Shown: positions 44,998 through 53,762, numbered from the stretch's first letter. The stretch is 64,000 nucleotides of DNA from CAYVOV01 sp964453525 (GCA_964453525.1 CAYVOV010000005.1:62001-126000); one strand, 5' to 3'. Notes: generated by a model from the sequence alone, not told the origin. Program-made: numbers and translations.

Positions 44998-46707
44998 ATG
45001 AAGCCGGTAGACCTTGTTTTACTGCACGCCCCCAGCGTGTATGACTTCCGCAGGAAAACAATCCTTTACGGTCCGGTAAGCGACCTGATTCCGCCTTCTC
45101 ATGTTTTCGAGATGTATCCCATCGGCCTGACCAGTATCGCCGAATATCTGGAGCGTGCCGGCTACCAAGTTCGCATAGTTAACCTTGCCGTCCGGATGAT
45201 GAGAGACCCCAGTTTCGATGCCGGCGAGATGATAAAGCGCCTTAAAGCACCGGTCTTCGGCATCGATTTACACTGGATGGTTCACAGCCACGGTTCTATC
45301 GAAATAGCCCGGCTGGTAAAGAAATACCATCCCGAATCAAAACTCATTTTTGGCGGATTTTCCTCGACCTATTTCTATAAAGAGCTTATTGAGTACCCGG
45401 AAATCGACTACGTAATCAGGGGGGATTCCACTGAAGAACCGTTCCGGCAACTTATGGACTGCGTAACGGAAGGGAAAGAGCCTGAAGCAGTGCCGAACCT
45501 TGTCTGGAAAGACAGCCGCGGTGAGGTCCGGGAAAATCAGTTCTCTCACGTACCTTTGGACATCAGTGATGTCATGGTGGGGCATTATGATGGCGTAATA
45601 CGCTCTGTCCTGAGGTACCGCGACCTTATAAGCTATATTCCCTTCAGCGACTGGTTACGCTATCCGATAACGGCTGTTATTACCTGCCGCGGTTGCAACC
45701 ACGACTGCACGATCTGCGGAGGCTCGAAGTCCGCCTTCAAACTGCTTCACCACCGCGATGGGCCGGTCTTCCGCTCGCCGGAAGCGGTGGTCAGCAATAT
45801 AAAGCAGATTGAGCGGTTCAGTCGCGGGCCTATTTTCGTCCTTGGTGACCTCTACCAGAATGGAGAAGACTACGGCTATGGCATTTTACACCGGCTTCAG
45901 AAAGCTGGCGTGAAGAACCAGCTTGTCTTTGAACTCTTTTCTCCGGTACCGAAAGAGTTCCTGCGCCAGATGAGTCTGGCATCTCCCAATTTCTGCCTCG
46001 AAATTTCCCCTGAGTCCCACGACTACGAAATAAGAAAGCTCCTGGGCAGGAATTATACTGATGAAGCATTTGAGCAGACGCTGGCTGACGCTCTCGATAT
46101 CGGCTGCGGGCGGCTGGACGTTTTTTATATGACCGGCCTGCCGAAGCAGGATACGAGGTCAGTGATGGACAATATCGATTACTGCGGCAGTCTGCTGGAG
46201 AAGTTCAGGGAAGACAGGCGGCTGGCTCTTTTCATTGCTCCGATATCACCCTTCCTCGACCCCGGCAGCCTCGGCTTCGAGCATCCCGAAAAATTCGGCT
46301 ACCACGTGCTTTTCAGGTCGCTCGAGGAGCACCGCCGGGCGCTCGTATCACCTTCTTGGAAATACTCCCTCAATTACGAGACCGACTGGATGACGCGTGA
46401 CCAGATTGCCGATAGCGCCTATGAGGCAATCCTGCGGCTTATCCGCTACAAGGCTCAATATGGCGCAATTTCCCGGGATATAGCCGGGGTTGGAGTAGAG
46501 CGTATCAAGGCTGCCCGGGAGATGATGCACCGCCTTGATGAGATACTGGCAAAGGAAGGCTATGAAGAAGAATTACCCCGCCTGAAGCCAGAAGTCGATA
46601 GGATAAATGCCTTCCCGGTGAGCGAGAAGATGCAGCTTGAGCTGCCGGTGGGACTGGTCAAGTTCAGAGTATTTAACTGGTTGCTATCACGTATTACCGC
46701 GAGGTAG
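44998..46707 (+). CDS. B12-binding domain radical SAM protein (Ta0216-like)
   Basis: A 569-residue protein. The N-terminal cobalamin-binding type domain (about 1-150) is followed by a radical SAM core with the cluster motif CNHDCTIC (CxxxCxxC) preceded by AVITCRG, and later KLLGRNYTDEAFEQTL and FYMTGLPKQDT. The C-terminal part is helical and charged. It fits the Ta0216-like group of B12/radical SAM proteins whose reactions are unknown; methylation or ring chemistry is possible. It starts 5 bases after the UbiA gene, suggesting a shared pathway, for instance modification of a prenylated compound. No partner methyl acceptor is evident. Confidence 0.88.
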   Translation: MKPVDLVLLHAPSVYDFRRKTILYGPVSDLIPPSHVFEMYPIGLTSIAEYLERAGYQVRIVNLAVRMMRDPSFDAGEMIKRLKAPVFGIDLHWMVHSHGSIEIARLVKKYHPESKLIFGGFSSTYFYKELIEYPEIDYVIRGDSTEEPFRQLMDCVTEGKEPEAVPNLVWKDSRGEVRENQFSHVPLDISDVMVGHYDGVIRSVLRYRDLISYIPFSDWLRYPITAVITCRGCNHDCTICGGSKSAFKLLHHRDGPVFRSPEAVVSNIKQIERFSRGPIFVLGDLYQNGEDYGYGILHRLQKAGVKNQLVFELFSPVPKEFLRQMSLASPNFCLEISPESHDYEIRKLLGRNYTDEAFEQTLADALDIGCGRLDVFYMTGLPKQDTRSVMDNIDYCGSLLEKFREDRRLALFIAPISPFLDPGSLGFEHPEKFGYHVLFRSLEEHRRALVSPSWKYSLNYETDWMTRDQIADSAYEAILRLIRYKAQYGAISRDIAGVGVERIKAAREMMHRLDEILAKEGYEEELPRLKPEVDRINAFPVSEKMQLELPVGLVKFRVFNWLLSRITAR

Positions 46708-46728
46708 CGTCTCCCCGACAGTCGGTCC

Positions 46729-47043
46729 TTATTCCAGTACTACACCGGTACCGTAGGCAAGTATCTCAGAAGCGTTCTGCATTACCATTGAGGTGGTAAA
46801 CCTGAGAGCGATGATTGCATTAGCGCCCTGCTTCTCGGCATCCTCCACCATCCGCTGAATGGCCTGCTCTCTGGACTCCGCCATCATCTTTGTATATTCG
46901 GTTATTTCACCGCCAACCACGCCTCTCAGGCCGGCCATTATGTCCCGGCCGAGGTGTCTGGCTCTGATTGTGCTGCCTTTTACCATGCCGATTGTCCTGA
47001 CTACTTTTTTACCCTCTATCTGTTCTGAAGTGGTAATAATCAT
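46729..47043 (-). CDS. YbjQ-family (DUF74) protein
   Basis: A 104-residue protein of the YbjQ/UPF0145 family. It shows MIITTSEQIEGKKVVRTIG, VKGSTIRARHLGRDI, the central GGEITEYTKMMAESREQAI and ANAIIALRFTTSMV. Members form homopentamers and have been annotated as heavy-metal-binding, but function is unproven. Its start overlaps the previous gene's stop by 4 bases, so both are co-translated. Confidence 0.9.
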   Translation of the reverse strand: MIITTSEQIEGKKVVRTIGMVKGSTIRARHLGRDIMAGLRGVVGGEITEYTKMMAESREQAIQRMVEDAEKQGANAIIALRFTTSMVMQNASEILAYGTGVVLE

Positions 47044-47255
47044 TTGTCCACCTCCTTAAACTCGTCCTTTCTACCTTTGGTAATCCTGTCCTTGATTGCT
47101 ATCAGCACCAGGATTAACGCTCCGAGGCTTATGGCGCCGACAGCTATCTTGACCAGGATATGGACCTCCTCAGATGTAAAAAAGGCCTGCAAGCCCCAGC
47201 CGGCCAGGGATAGTATACCGATGCCAATCAGGATGAAAGCTATATTCTGTACCAT
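47040..47255 (-). CDS. Small membrane protein coupled to the YbjQ gene
   Basis: A 71-residue protein with two helices (about 5-25 and 33-53) and a charged C-terminus (DRITKGRKDEFKEVDK). GGGGGTGA precedes the ATG. It overlaps the YbjQ-family gene by 4 bases, a pairing that suggests a membrane anchor for that protein. No family recognised. Confidence 0.7.
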   Translation of the reverse strand: MVQNIAFILIGIGILSLAGWGLQAFFTSEEVHILVKIAVGAISLGALILVLIAIKDRITKGRKDEFKEVDK

Positions 47256-47352
47256 TGTTCACCCCCTGCCGAGGATTTTTCGGAAATAACCGGTTCTATT
47301 TTTTATACCTCATATCTCTTCGTCTGTCATTTTGAGCGGAGCCTTTTACGTG

Positions 47353-47387
47353 TCATTGCGAGCCCGCCTGTGGCGGGTGAAGCAATC
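47353..47387 (+). repeat. Partial family A repeat
   Basis: TCATTGCGAG, then the hairpin CCCGCC-TGT-GGCGGG and TGAAGCAATCT; the right-hand CTCGCAATGA end is missing. Confidence 0.7.
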
Positions 47388-47480
47388 TATAAAGATAAAT
47401 CTCTACGCTACTGCTGCTATTAAATTAACCCCATTTCCCCTTTATATTTATCTATTCCCTCCCACCGCCCTTAAGGAATA

Positions 47481-47505
47481 TTAAGAGGGGCTCCGCCCCT
47501 CTTAA
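47481..47505. repeat. Mini-hairpin, 11-bp stem
   Basis: TTAAGAGGGGC-TCC-GCCCCTCTTAA. It lies 25 bases beyond the cysS stop and could end its transcript, but no U-run follows. The same stem is found at 25775 and 43595. Confidence 0.7.
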
Positions 47506-47529
47506 ACTCCCCAATCGGAGAGACGTTTG

Positions 47530-49185
47530 CTATCTCTTACGTTTCCACTCTGTTCCCTGGGGCGTATCTTCAAGAACTATGCCCATTTCTCCAAGTTTAT
47601 TCCTTATTTCATCAGCAGCTTGCCACTTTTTCTCTTCCCTCAGGATTTCACGAAAATCAGTTAATGAACCAACATTGGTAGTAGAGCTGCTTGATACTTC
47701 TCCAAGACTCTTCATAATGTTGTCAAAATTATCCCTTTCGAGTGGACTAAAGAGTGTATCAATTCCATTACTATATTTATCGATAGAAGATTCTGCATTA
47801 TCAAGACTACCATAAGCACCGTGCGCGAACTCATTGCGTAGATTCTTAATCAAATCAGTGTAAATTTCTCTATTACTATTTAATTGTGCTGAATTGGTAT
47901 CAAGAAAATTATAGAGAGAATGTTCTTCTAGAGTACGTGATTTTCGAAGAAGTTCAACTTCAAATGTTTCTGCTTCTGGTAGCTTCAGTGTCAGGCCGAG
48001 GACGCCGGCAAGTTCTTTCAGAGTCTGCTGTGCCTGGCTGACATTAAATCCTTCGTCGCTGAGGCGGTTTATTTCCCTGGCTAAATCGAAGAGGCTTGCC
48101 AGAGCCTGGGGAGTGCCGAAATCGTCGTTCATTGCCTCGATAAACCTGCTGCGGTAGGCATCGGTATCGATTTGCCCCTGCCCCTTTTCTCCGGTCGATT
48201 CACTCTGAGTCGCCTGCCGCAGTCTTTCGGCGCCCCTCTCCGCTGCCTTCAGGGATTCTTCGGAGTAGCTGAGCGGACTGCGGTAATAAGAGCTCAGGAT
48301 AAAGATACGCATTGCGTCAGCGCCGTAATTTTCCAGGGCTTCCCTTATCGTTATCAGATTGCCGAGTGACCGGCTCATCTTGGCTTCATCAGCTTCATTA
48401 AGCTTGAGCAGTCCGTTATGGACCCAGTATTTGACGAATGGCTTCTTGCCGGTGAAGCTCTCCGACTGAGCAATCTCGTTCTCGTGGTGGGGAAAGACAA
48501 CGTCCTGCCCGCCGCCGTGAATATCTATCGTTTCTCCAAGGTATTTGATAGACATGGCGCTGCACTCGATGTGCCAGCCGGGTCTGCCCTTGCCCCAGGG
48601 ACTGTCCCAGGACGGCTCTCCGGGTTTGGCTTCCTTCCAGAGGAGAAAGTCCATCGGGTGTTCCTTTTCCTCTCCCGGCTCGATGCGGGCTCCCGCCATC
48701 ATCTGCTCCAGGCTGCGGTGGGACAGTTTTCCGTAGTCGGGTACGTTCCTTACCCGGAAGTAAACATTGCCGCCCACAGCATAGGCAAATCCTTTTTCTA
48801 CCAGTCCCCGGACAATTTCTATCATCTTGTCAATCTCGCCCATCGCCCGGGGATAGACATGAGCCGGAAGGACGTTCAGTGCCGCCATGTCTTCGTCATA
48901 ACGCTCGACATATTTCTGTGTCAGCTCCGGGACCGAAACGCCAAGCTCATTGGCGTAGGCGATAATATTATCCTCGATATCGGTGATATTCTGGATGTGC
49001 CTGACTTTATAGCCGCGGAATTCCAGGTAGCGCCTGACGGCATCGAAGAATATGTAGCTCATGGCGTGGCCGATGTGGGCATCTGCATACGGATTAATAC
49101 CGCAGACATACATCTTTACTTCATCACCCTGCGGTACAAATTCCTCTTTTTTCCCGGAAAGGCTGTTAAATATTTTCATTTCCAC
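47530..49185 (-). CDS. cysS: Cysteinyl-tRNA synthetase with an inserted HEPN-like segment
   Basis: A 551-residue class I synthetase, against a usual 450-470. Catalytic motifs are intact: HIGHAMSYIFFD, zinc ligands in CSAMSIK and HGGGQDVVFPHHENE, and KMSRSLGN. The normal C-terminus (REEKKWQAADEIRNKLGEMG, EDTPQGTEW) is also present. Between them, residues about 405-510 form an extra helical segment including DLIKNLRNEFAHGAYG with R450-N-E-F-A-H455, matching the RNxxxH pattern of HEPN RNases. The DNA for this segment (about 47650-47970) is 33% GC over 47701-47940 by hand count (80 of 240), against 60% in two upstream lines. The reading frame stays open throughout. It is the last gene of ispD-ispF-cysS. 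Confidence 0.95.
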   Translation of the reverse strand: MEMKIFNSLSGKKEEFVPQGDEVKMYVCGINPYADAHIGHAMSYIFFDAVRRYLEFRGYKVRHIQNITDIEDNIIAYANELGVSVPELTQKYVERYDEDMAALNVLPAHVYPRAMGEIDKMIEIVRGLVEKGFAYAVGGNVYFRVRNVPDYGKLSHRSLEQMMAGARIEPGEEKEHPMDFLLWKEAKPGEPSWDSPWGKGRPGWHIECSAMSIKYLGETIDIHGGGQDVVFPHHENEIAQSESFTGKKPFVKYWVHNGLLKLNEADEAKMSRSLGNLITIREALENYGADAMRIFILSSYYRSPLSYSEESLKAAERGAERLRQATQSESTGEKGQGQIDTDAYRSRFIEAMNDDFGTPQALASLFDLAREINRLSDEGFNVSQAQQTLKELAGVLGLTLKLPEAETFEVELLRKSRTLEEHSLYNFLDTNSAQLNSNREIYTDLIKNLRNEFAHGAYGSLDNAESSIDKYSNGIDTLFSPLERDNFDNIMKSLGEVSSSSTTNVGSLTDFREILREEKKWQAADEIRNKLGEMGIVLEDTPQGTEWKRKR

Positions 49186-49663
49186 TTCCTTCTATCATCG
49201 CTATGGCGAAGGCGGCTATTCCCTCACCTCTACCGATATCTCCCAGTCCGTTAGCAGTGCTTGCTTTAATGCTTACCTGGCTTATATCTACACAGAGTGT
49301 TTTGCTCAGGTTCTCCCGCATCTTATCTATATGATTTTTCAGTTCCGGCTCTTCGGCGATGACGGTGGCATCGATATTACCTGTCTGCCAGCCTTTATCA
49401 CTTATCCTGTCTCTTGTCCTTTCAAGCAGCACCAGGCTGGAGATGTCTTTATATTCCGCTTCACCGGGCGGAAAGTGTTGACCAATGTCTCCCAGGGCGG
49501 CCGCTCCCAGCAGGGCGTCGATAACAGTGTGAACCAATACATCGGCATCACTCCAGCCGCCGAGTCCTTTGCCGAAGGGTATTTCCACCCCTCCCAGTAC
49601 CAGTTTGCGTCCGGTTTCCAGGGGGTGGACGTCATAGCCGATGCCGATACGCGTTTTACTCAT
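49166..49663 (-). CDS. ispF: 2-C-methyl-D-erythritol 2,4-cyclodiphosphate synthase
   Basis: A 165-residue enzyme of the MEP isoprenoid pathway. RIGIGYDVHPLETGR holds the Asp and His metal ligands, GWSDADVLVHTVIDALLGAA the third, and KASTANGLGDIGRGEGIAAF the conserved C-terminal signature. It overlaps ispD by 4 bases and cysS by 20. It should supply precursors for the polyprenyl synthase at 28.9 kb. Confidence 0.97.
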   Translation of the reverse strand: MSKTRIGIGYDVHPLETGRKLVLGGVEIPFGKGLGGWSDADVLVHTVIDALLGAAALGDIGQHFPPGEAEYKDISSLVLLERTRDRISDKGWQTGNIDATVIAEEPELKNHIDKMRENLSKTLCVDISQVSIKASTANGLGDIGRGEGIAAFAIAMIEGSGNENI

Positions 49664-50349
49664 GTTCTTTTCCGCAATAGTATTTCAGCCAAGGCAAGGT
49701 CATCCGGAGTTGTTATTTTTATATTGTCATAAGAGCCCATATAAATCTTGACCTGGTGACCCACCTGCTCTACCGCTCTGGCGTCATCCGTTACCTCGTA
49801 CTTGAGCTGCCGGTAGGCTTCTGTTATTATGTCAAATCTGAATATCTGGGGTGTTTGAACCGCCCACAGATTATGCCTGGGCGGCGTCCCCTGTACAATG
49901 TGGTTGTCCCCTGCCACTTTAATTGTATCGATTACCGGCACGGCAGCTATTGCCGAGCCTGTCTCGTGGGCGGCTTCGAGTCCCTGCTCAATCAGGTCTG
50001 CCGTCAGCAGCGGGCGGGCGCCGTCATGGATGATTACCCAGTCGCATTTCTCAAGCTGTTTCAGTCCTGCAGCTACCGAGTCCTGGCGGCGCTCACCACC
50101 GGGGCAGACATCTATTTTTTGGTGGTAATCCTGTTCTGACATCAGTTTTCTACCCATCTCAAGGTTTTGCTCGCTGAGGACAACTACAATCTGTCCGATA
50201 CAGTTACATTTCTGAAAGGTGCCCATCACGTGGACTAAAACCGGCTTGCCTCCCAGTCTGGCGAACACCTTATCAGTGCCGCCCATTCTCTGGCTTGAGC
50301 CGGCAGCAACGATTACCGCGCCTGCTGTGTCTTTTTCTCTGTTGTCCAT
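49660..50349 (-). CDS. ispD: 2-C-methyl-D-erythritol 4-phosphate cytidylyltransferase
   Basis: A 229-residue nucleotidyltransferase that activates MEP with CTP. AVIVAAGSSQRMGGTDKVFA is the N-terminal nucleotide loop, CPGGERRQDSVAAGL the second signature and VIIHDGARPLLT the third; YEVTDDARAVEQ is also typical. First gene of the leftward ispD-ispF-cysS group, an arrangement seen in other bacteria. Complete length. Confidence 0.97.
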   Translation of the reverse strand: MDNREKDTAGAVIVAAGSSQRMGGTDKVFARLGGKPVLVHVMGTFQKCNCIGQIVVVLSEQNLEMGRKLMSEQDYHQKIDVCPGGERRQDSVAAGLKQLEKCDWVIIHDGARPLLTADLIEQGLEAAHETGSAIAAVPVIDTIKVAGDNHIVQGTPPRHNLWAVQTPQIFRFDIITEAYRQLKYEVTDDARAVEQVGHQVKIYMGSYDNIKITTPDDLALAEILLRKRT

Positions 50350-50459
50350 AATTTGAGTCTGTTTTCCAGTGGTTTCCTGCTAAAGTGAGTGTACACGCTT
50401 CCAGTTTGTTTATCAACTGCAGGGTCGTCTTGTATGGATGAAACCCCATCCCCCTTTAT

Positions 50460-50488
50460 CCCCCTTCCCCTTATTAAGGGGAAGGGGG
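50460..50488. repeat. Mini-hairpin, 13-bp stem
   Basis: CCCCCTTCCCCTT-ATT-AAGGGGAAGGGGG, perfect. Related CCCCCTTT/AAAGGGGG hairpins occur at 52096 and 59988. Confidence 0.8.
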
Positions 50489-50500
50489 AATTCTAGGAGG

Positions 50501-50530
50501 AGGGAGGCGGGGGTTTCGCCCCCCCTCCCT
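50501..50530. repeat. Mini-hairpin, imperfect 12-bp stem
   Basis: AGGGAGG-C-GGGG pairs with CCCC-C-CCTCCCT around a TTTCG-type loop, with one C-C mismatch. It resembles the other G/C-run hairpins in intergenic DNA. Confidence 0.65.
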
Positions 50531-50642
50531 CTTAAACTCCCTATATTCTTTAGTGTGGTAAGGGTCCTTAAGTATCTGGTTGTCACAACTGTCATCGGCT
50601 GTGTTATTATTGATTTGATTAGTAATCCAGGAGGAGATTGAA

Positions 50643-51215
50643 TTGAAGGTTCTTGGCATTGCTGGCAGCCCCAGAAGGGGAGGGAATACTGATATGCTGC
50701 TGGCCGAGGTTATGAAGGGCGCTGCCAGCAAAGGCGCCGAGACCAGAACAATAGCTATTAATAAAATGAAAATTGCGCCCTGCCAGCACTGTGACTCCTG
50801 CCTTAAGGACGGCGAGTGTGCTATTAAAGATGAGATGCAGGGTATCTATAAGGAGTTTGAACAGGCTGATGTAATTGTCCTGGCTTCTCCAATCCAGTTT
50901 ATGGGAATTACCGCTCCGATGAAAGCGATGATTGACCGCTTTCAGTCGCGCTGGGCAAGGAAGTTCGTGATCAAGATACCTCCTCTGGGAGATGAGCGGA
51001 AGAGGAAGGGATTTTTCGTGTCCGTCGGCGGTACGAAACTGAAGAATTTATTCGAACCTGCTCTTGCAATGATAAAGGCTTTCTTCCTGGTTCTTAATAT
51101 TGATTATGCTGGAGAACTGGTATTTCCCGGGATTGATGAGAAAGGAGCCATCGCCCAGCACCCTGACGCCCTGAACCAGGCTTTCCTTGCCGGGCAGAAG
51201 CTGGTGGAGGAATAA
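50643..51215 (+). CDS. Iron-sulfur flavoprotein (Isf-like), NADPH-FMN reductase family
   Basis: A 190-residue flavodoxin-fold protein. GIAGSPRRGGNTDMLL is the FMN phosphate loop. A compact cysteine motif follows (C47-x2-C50-x2-C53-x5-C59), as in iron-sulfur flavoproteins that hold a 4Fe-4S cluster next to FMN. SPIQFMGITAPMKAMIDRF is the usual family signature. It probably transfers electrons in oxygen or redox stress, partner unknown. The start is TTG with AGGAGGAG upstream. The next gene follows after 14 bases. Confidence 0.9.
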   Translation: MKVLGIAGSPRRGGNTDMLLAEVMKGAASKGAETRTIAINKMKIAPCQHCDSCLKDGECAIKDEMQGIYKEFEQADVIVLASPIQFMGITAPMKAMIDRFQSRWARKFVIKIPPLGDERKRKGFFVSVGGTKLKNLFEPALAMIKAFFLVLNIDYAGELVFPGIDEKGAIAQHPDALNQAFLAGQKLVEE

Positions 51216-51229
51216 ATACAAAGAACAAC

Positions 51230-52042
51230 GTGAAACTTTATAAATTGTTTAATCCGGCAGAGATTAGAGTACCAGTTGTGGCAAACCTGCCTCACAGCGG
51301 CACTTATGTTCCCCCGAATGTCAGGAAACAGTATAAACGAGACTCCAGACCGACTCTTGCCCCTATCGACTGGCATCTAGAGAAACTGTACGATTTTCTT
51401 CCGCAACTGGGTATTACAATGATTCAGGCTACTCACAACAGGTATGTGGTTAATTTAAACCGCGGGCTGAAGGAGCCGTTGTTCGGTCCTGAAAATTCTT
51501 CAGTTGTTCCATATGAAAATGCGTTTAAAAGTCCTTTGTATGATGGTGAAGTAAATCAAAGTGAAATAGAAGAACGGATAACCAGGTATTACACTCCTTA
51601 TCACGAACGACTGAAAAAGGTTCTTCAGAAAATGGCACGGGATTATAGACGTGTTTATCTGCTTGACCTGCACAGTTACTTTGCAGGCCCCGTGATAGAT
51701 GTTTGCCTGGGTAATGTTAACGGGGCTACCTGTTCAGAGATGCTTATGGAATGCTTCGAGACTGCGCTAAAGAGGCACGCTTTCAGTGTGGTGAGGAATG
51801 ATAAATGGATTGGCGGGCATATTACCCGGCATTACGGAAATATGGATAATATCGAATCCTTACAGATAGAACTCAGATTCCCTGCGTATCTGGACAGAAA
51901 ATTCTTTGGCGAGGAAGAAATCAGGGCGTGGGACTCGGATAAATTCAGAAGTGCAAAGGAGAGGCTGCGGAAGGTATTTATTGACGTCCTAAAAGAATTG
52001 TTTGGTCCCTCAACGGCAGTCGGTGAGGACAATACGAAATAA
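51230..52042 (+). CDS. N-formylglutamate amidohydrolase family protein
   Basis: A 270-residue protein. VANLPHSGTYVPP, YVVNLNRGL, PYHERLKK, LLDLHSYF and the late MDNIESLQIELR are segments of the N-formylglutamate amidohydrolase (HutG-like) fold, with likely zinc ligands in the His and Asp/Glu of these motifs. No histidine-degradation genes are in the window, so the physiological substrate may be another N-acyl amino acid. The start is GTG; the ribosome site is poorly placed. It is probably co-transcribed with the flavoprotein. Confidence 0.85.
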   Translation: MKLYKLFNPAEIRVPVVANLPHSGTYVPPNVRKQYKRDSRPTLAPIDWHLEKLYDFLPQLGITMIQATHNRYVVNLNRGLKEPLFGPENSSVVPYENAFKSPLYDGEVNQSEIEERITRYYTPYHERLKKVLQKMARDYRRVYLLDLHSYFAGPVIDVCLGNVNGATCSEMLMECFETALKRHAFSVVRNDKWIGGHITRHYGNMDNIESLQIELRFPAYLDRKFFGEEEIRAWDSDKFRSAKERLRKVFIDVLKELFGPSTAVGEDNTK

Positions 52043-52095
52043 TGCTACTACCGTTATGCGGTGTACCAGAGGGACAAAACCCATCTTTTTAATTT

Positions 52096-52114
52096 CCCCC
52101 TTTGCAAAAGGGGG
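52096..52114. repeat. Mini-hairpin CCCCCTTT-GCA-AAAGGGGG
   Basis: Perfect 8-bp stem between convergent genes, so it may end both transcripts. Nearly identical hairpin at 59988-60006. Confidence 0.7.
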
Positions 52115-52138
52115 ACTAAAGGGGGATTTATAAAATCC

Positions 52139-53350
52139 TCACTTCTCTTTCCTGGTATGTTTTCTTGTTTCTTCGGCGTGGGCTTTTTGTTCTTCCTTCA
52201 ATCTGCTGATATCGTCTTCTGAATAGCCGAGAATACCTTTCAGCACTTCATCGGTGTGCTGTCCCAGTGTGGGCGGTGGCAGGTGTTCCCCTTTTAATGA
52301 CGGCATCATAACCGGATTACCTGCCAGGCGTACCGTTCCTCCCAGCGGGTGGTCTATATTAAGTATCATATTCAGGTGGTTCACCTGCGGGTCGGCTACC
52401 GTCTGGTCTACCGTGTATAGCGGACCACAGATGATATCCTCCATACGGAGGACAGTTAACCATTCCTCCGTGTTCATTTTTAGAAAATATTTCTCAACTT
52501 CCGCATCCAGCTTTGCCCTGTTTTTCAGCCTGTTCTCCGCTTCGGCAAACCTGGGGTCTTCAACCAGCCACTCGGCACCGATGGCACGGGCTATCCTGGG
52601 CCAGCAGGGACCCAGCACAATCCAGCTATCCTTTGTCCTGTAGGCACCGAATGGAGCGGTGAACGGATAACCGGAGCCCATCGGCTTCGGCACCTCTCCG
52701 GAACATGTGTAGTAGCTGATATGATAGCCCATCAGGGCGACACCCGCTGCCAGCAGCGGGACATCGATATTTTGCCCCTCTCCGGTTCTTTCACGTTCAT
52801 AGAGAGCACTGACGGTGGCAATAACTCCATACAGGGCGCAGGTGATATCGCAGACAGCCGGGCCCGGTCTTACCGGACGCCCGTCAGGTTCTCCGGTAAC
52901 ACTGAGCAGTCCGCTCAGTCCGCCGGCAACGCTGTCAACCACCGGCAGGTCTCTCGACGGCCCGCTTGGTCCCATACCGGTAAGGTTGACGCTGATTATC
53001 CTCGGATTTATCTTCTTTAACTTCTCATGGTCAGCTCCCATCGTCTCCATCGCTCCGGGTCTGAAATTATTGATAACCACGTCAGATACCCGAACCAGGT
53101 CATAAAAGGCTTTCTTACCTGAAGGCGTCCTGACATCGAGAACAAGGCTCTTCTTATTGCGGTTCCAGCTTAAAAAGTGGTTTGATTCTCCCTTGTGGTT
53201 CGGACCCACGGTCAGCCGGCTCAAATCGCCGTCTTCAGGCTCAATCTTGATTACTTCTGCTCCCAGGTCACCCATTGTCATCGATGCTACCGGGCCTGCC
53301 AAGTAATTTTCTATAGCCAGTACTCTTATTCCGGAAAGTGGACCGTTCAT
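52139..53350 (-). CDS. CaiB/BaiF-type (class III) CoA transferase
   Basis: A 403-residue enzyme of family III. It shows GIRVLAIENYLAGPVASM, GDLGAEVIKIEPE, SLVLDVRTPSGKKAFYDLV, VVINNFRPGAMETMG and a likely catalytic Asp139 in LPVVDSVAGGLSG. Such enzymes move CoA between carboxylic acids such as formyl/oxalyl, succinyl or aromatic compounds. The substrate is not inferable and no partner acyl-CoA gene is near. The N-terminus has GGCTGATG-type context without a clear ribosome site beyond GAGAAAG. Confidence 0.92.
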   Translation of the reverse strand: MNGPLSGIRVLAIENYLAGPVASMTMGDLGAEVIKIEPEDGDLSRLTVGPNHKGESNHFLSWNRNKKSLVLDVRTPSGKKAFYDLVRVSDVVINNFRPGAMETMGADHEKLKKINPRIISVNLTGMGPSGPSRDLPVVDSVAGGLSGLLSVTGEPDGRPVRPGPAVCDITCALYGVIATVSALYERERTGEGQNIDVPLLAAGVALMGYHISYYTCSGEVPKPMGSGYPFTAPFGAYRTKDSWIVLGPCWPRIARAIGAEWLVEDPRFAEAENRLKNRAKLDAEVEKYFLKMNTEEWLTVLRMEDIICGPLYTVDQTVADPQVNHLNMILNIDHPLGGTVRLAGNPVMMPSLKGEHLPPPTLGQHTDEVLKGILGYSEDDISRLKEEQKAHAEETRKHTRKEK

Positions 53351-53762
53351 CTTCTTTCTCTCCTCTGCTCAGTCTGGATAATATTATAATCCGTTGGCTC
53401 TGGTACAGGTAGTAAGTAACTCACACTAATTGTAGCTGCGCTGGCGTCATTGTCAACCCTGAAGGCTGCCCTGGCACTCTGTTTTGAGGCAATATATCGT
53501 TTGACATATCACCTGGTTCTTGGTAGATTATTACAGACCTTAGCCGGTAGAAGTGATTTCTCAGGTAAGACAGGTTCGATTGAGGAGGTCAAGCCCGGAT
53601 GGAATCAGGATAATGTTAAATCTTGAAAACTGAACCGATATTCTTCATCTTGTTTCTGAATACTTTTCAATGTTCCCCCGTTAGCCGCAAGCAGTAATCG
53701 GTTTTATTTCAATCATCTGTCACCAGAACGCTTTTCACATAAATTACACCCAGAGGAGTAAA
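53351..53762. other. Intergenic region, 412 bp, with a long leader for the betaine operon
   Basis: Between divergent genes. A promoter at 53501-53529 would give a leader of about 225 bases before the ATP-binding protein gene. The leader may fold, but no known riboswitch pattern was recognised. AGAGGAG precedes the ATG. Confidence 0.5.
53501..53529 (+). promoter_or_regulatory. Promoter candidate of the betaine transporter operon
   Basis: TTGACA (53501-53506), a 17-base spacer and TAGATT (53524-53529). The -35 is consensus, the -10 fits 4 of 6 bases. Confidence 0.5.

Larger units (their letters stand above)
50350..50642. other. Intergenic region with two G/C-run hairpins
   Basis: Between divergent ispD and the flavoprotein gene. 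It holds a 13-bp hairpin at 50460-50488 and an imperfect 12-bp one at 50501-50530. A weak TTGTCA / TATTAT pair with 19-base spacing (50580-50610) may be the flavoprotein promoter. Confidence 0.6.

Noticed and set aside
47481..47505. Rho-independent terminator of cysS
   Set aside because: The hairpin is well placed but has no U-run, and the same stem occurs where no gene ends, so it is listed as a repeat.
48418..49254. Long frame on the strand opposite cysS
   Set aside because: It is a shadow of the cysS codons and has no ribosome site or recognisable protein features.
53530..53762. Possible riboswitch in the betaine operon leader
   Set aside because: No match to a known consensus (c-di-AMP, glycine, c-di-GMP, SAM) could be seen by eye.
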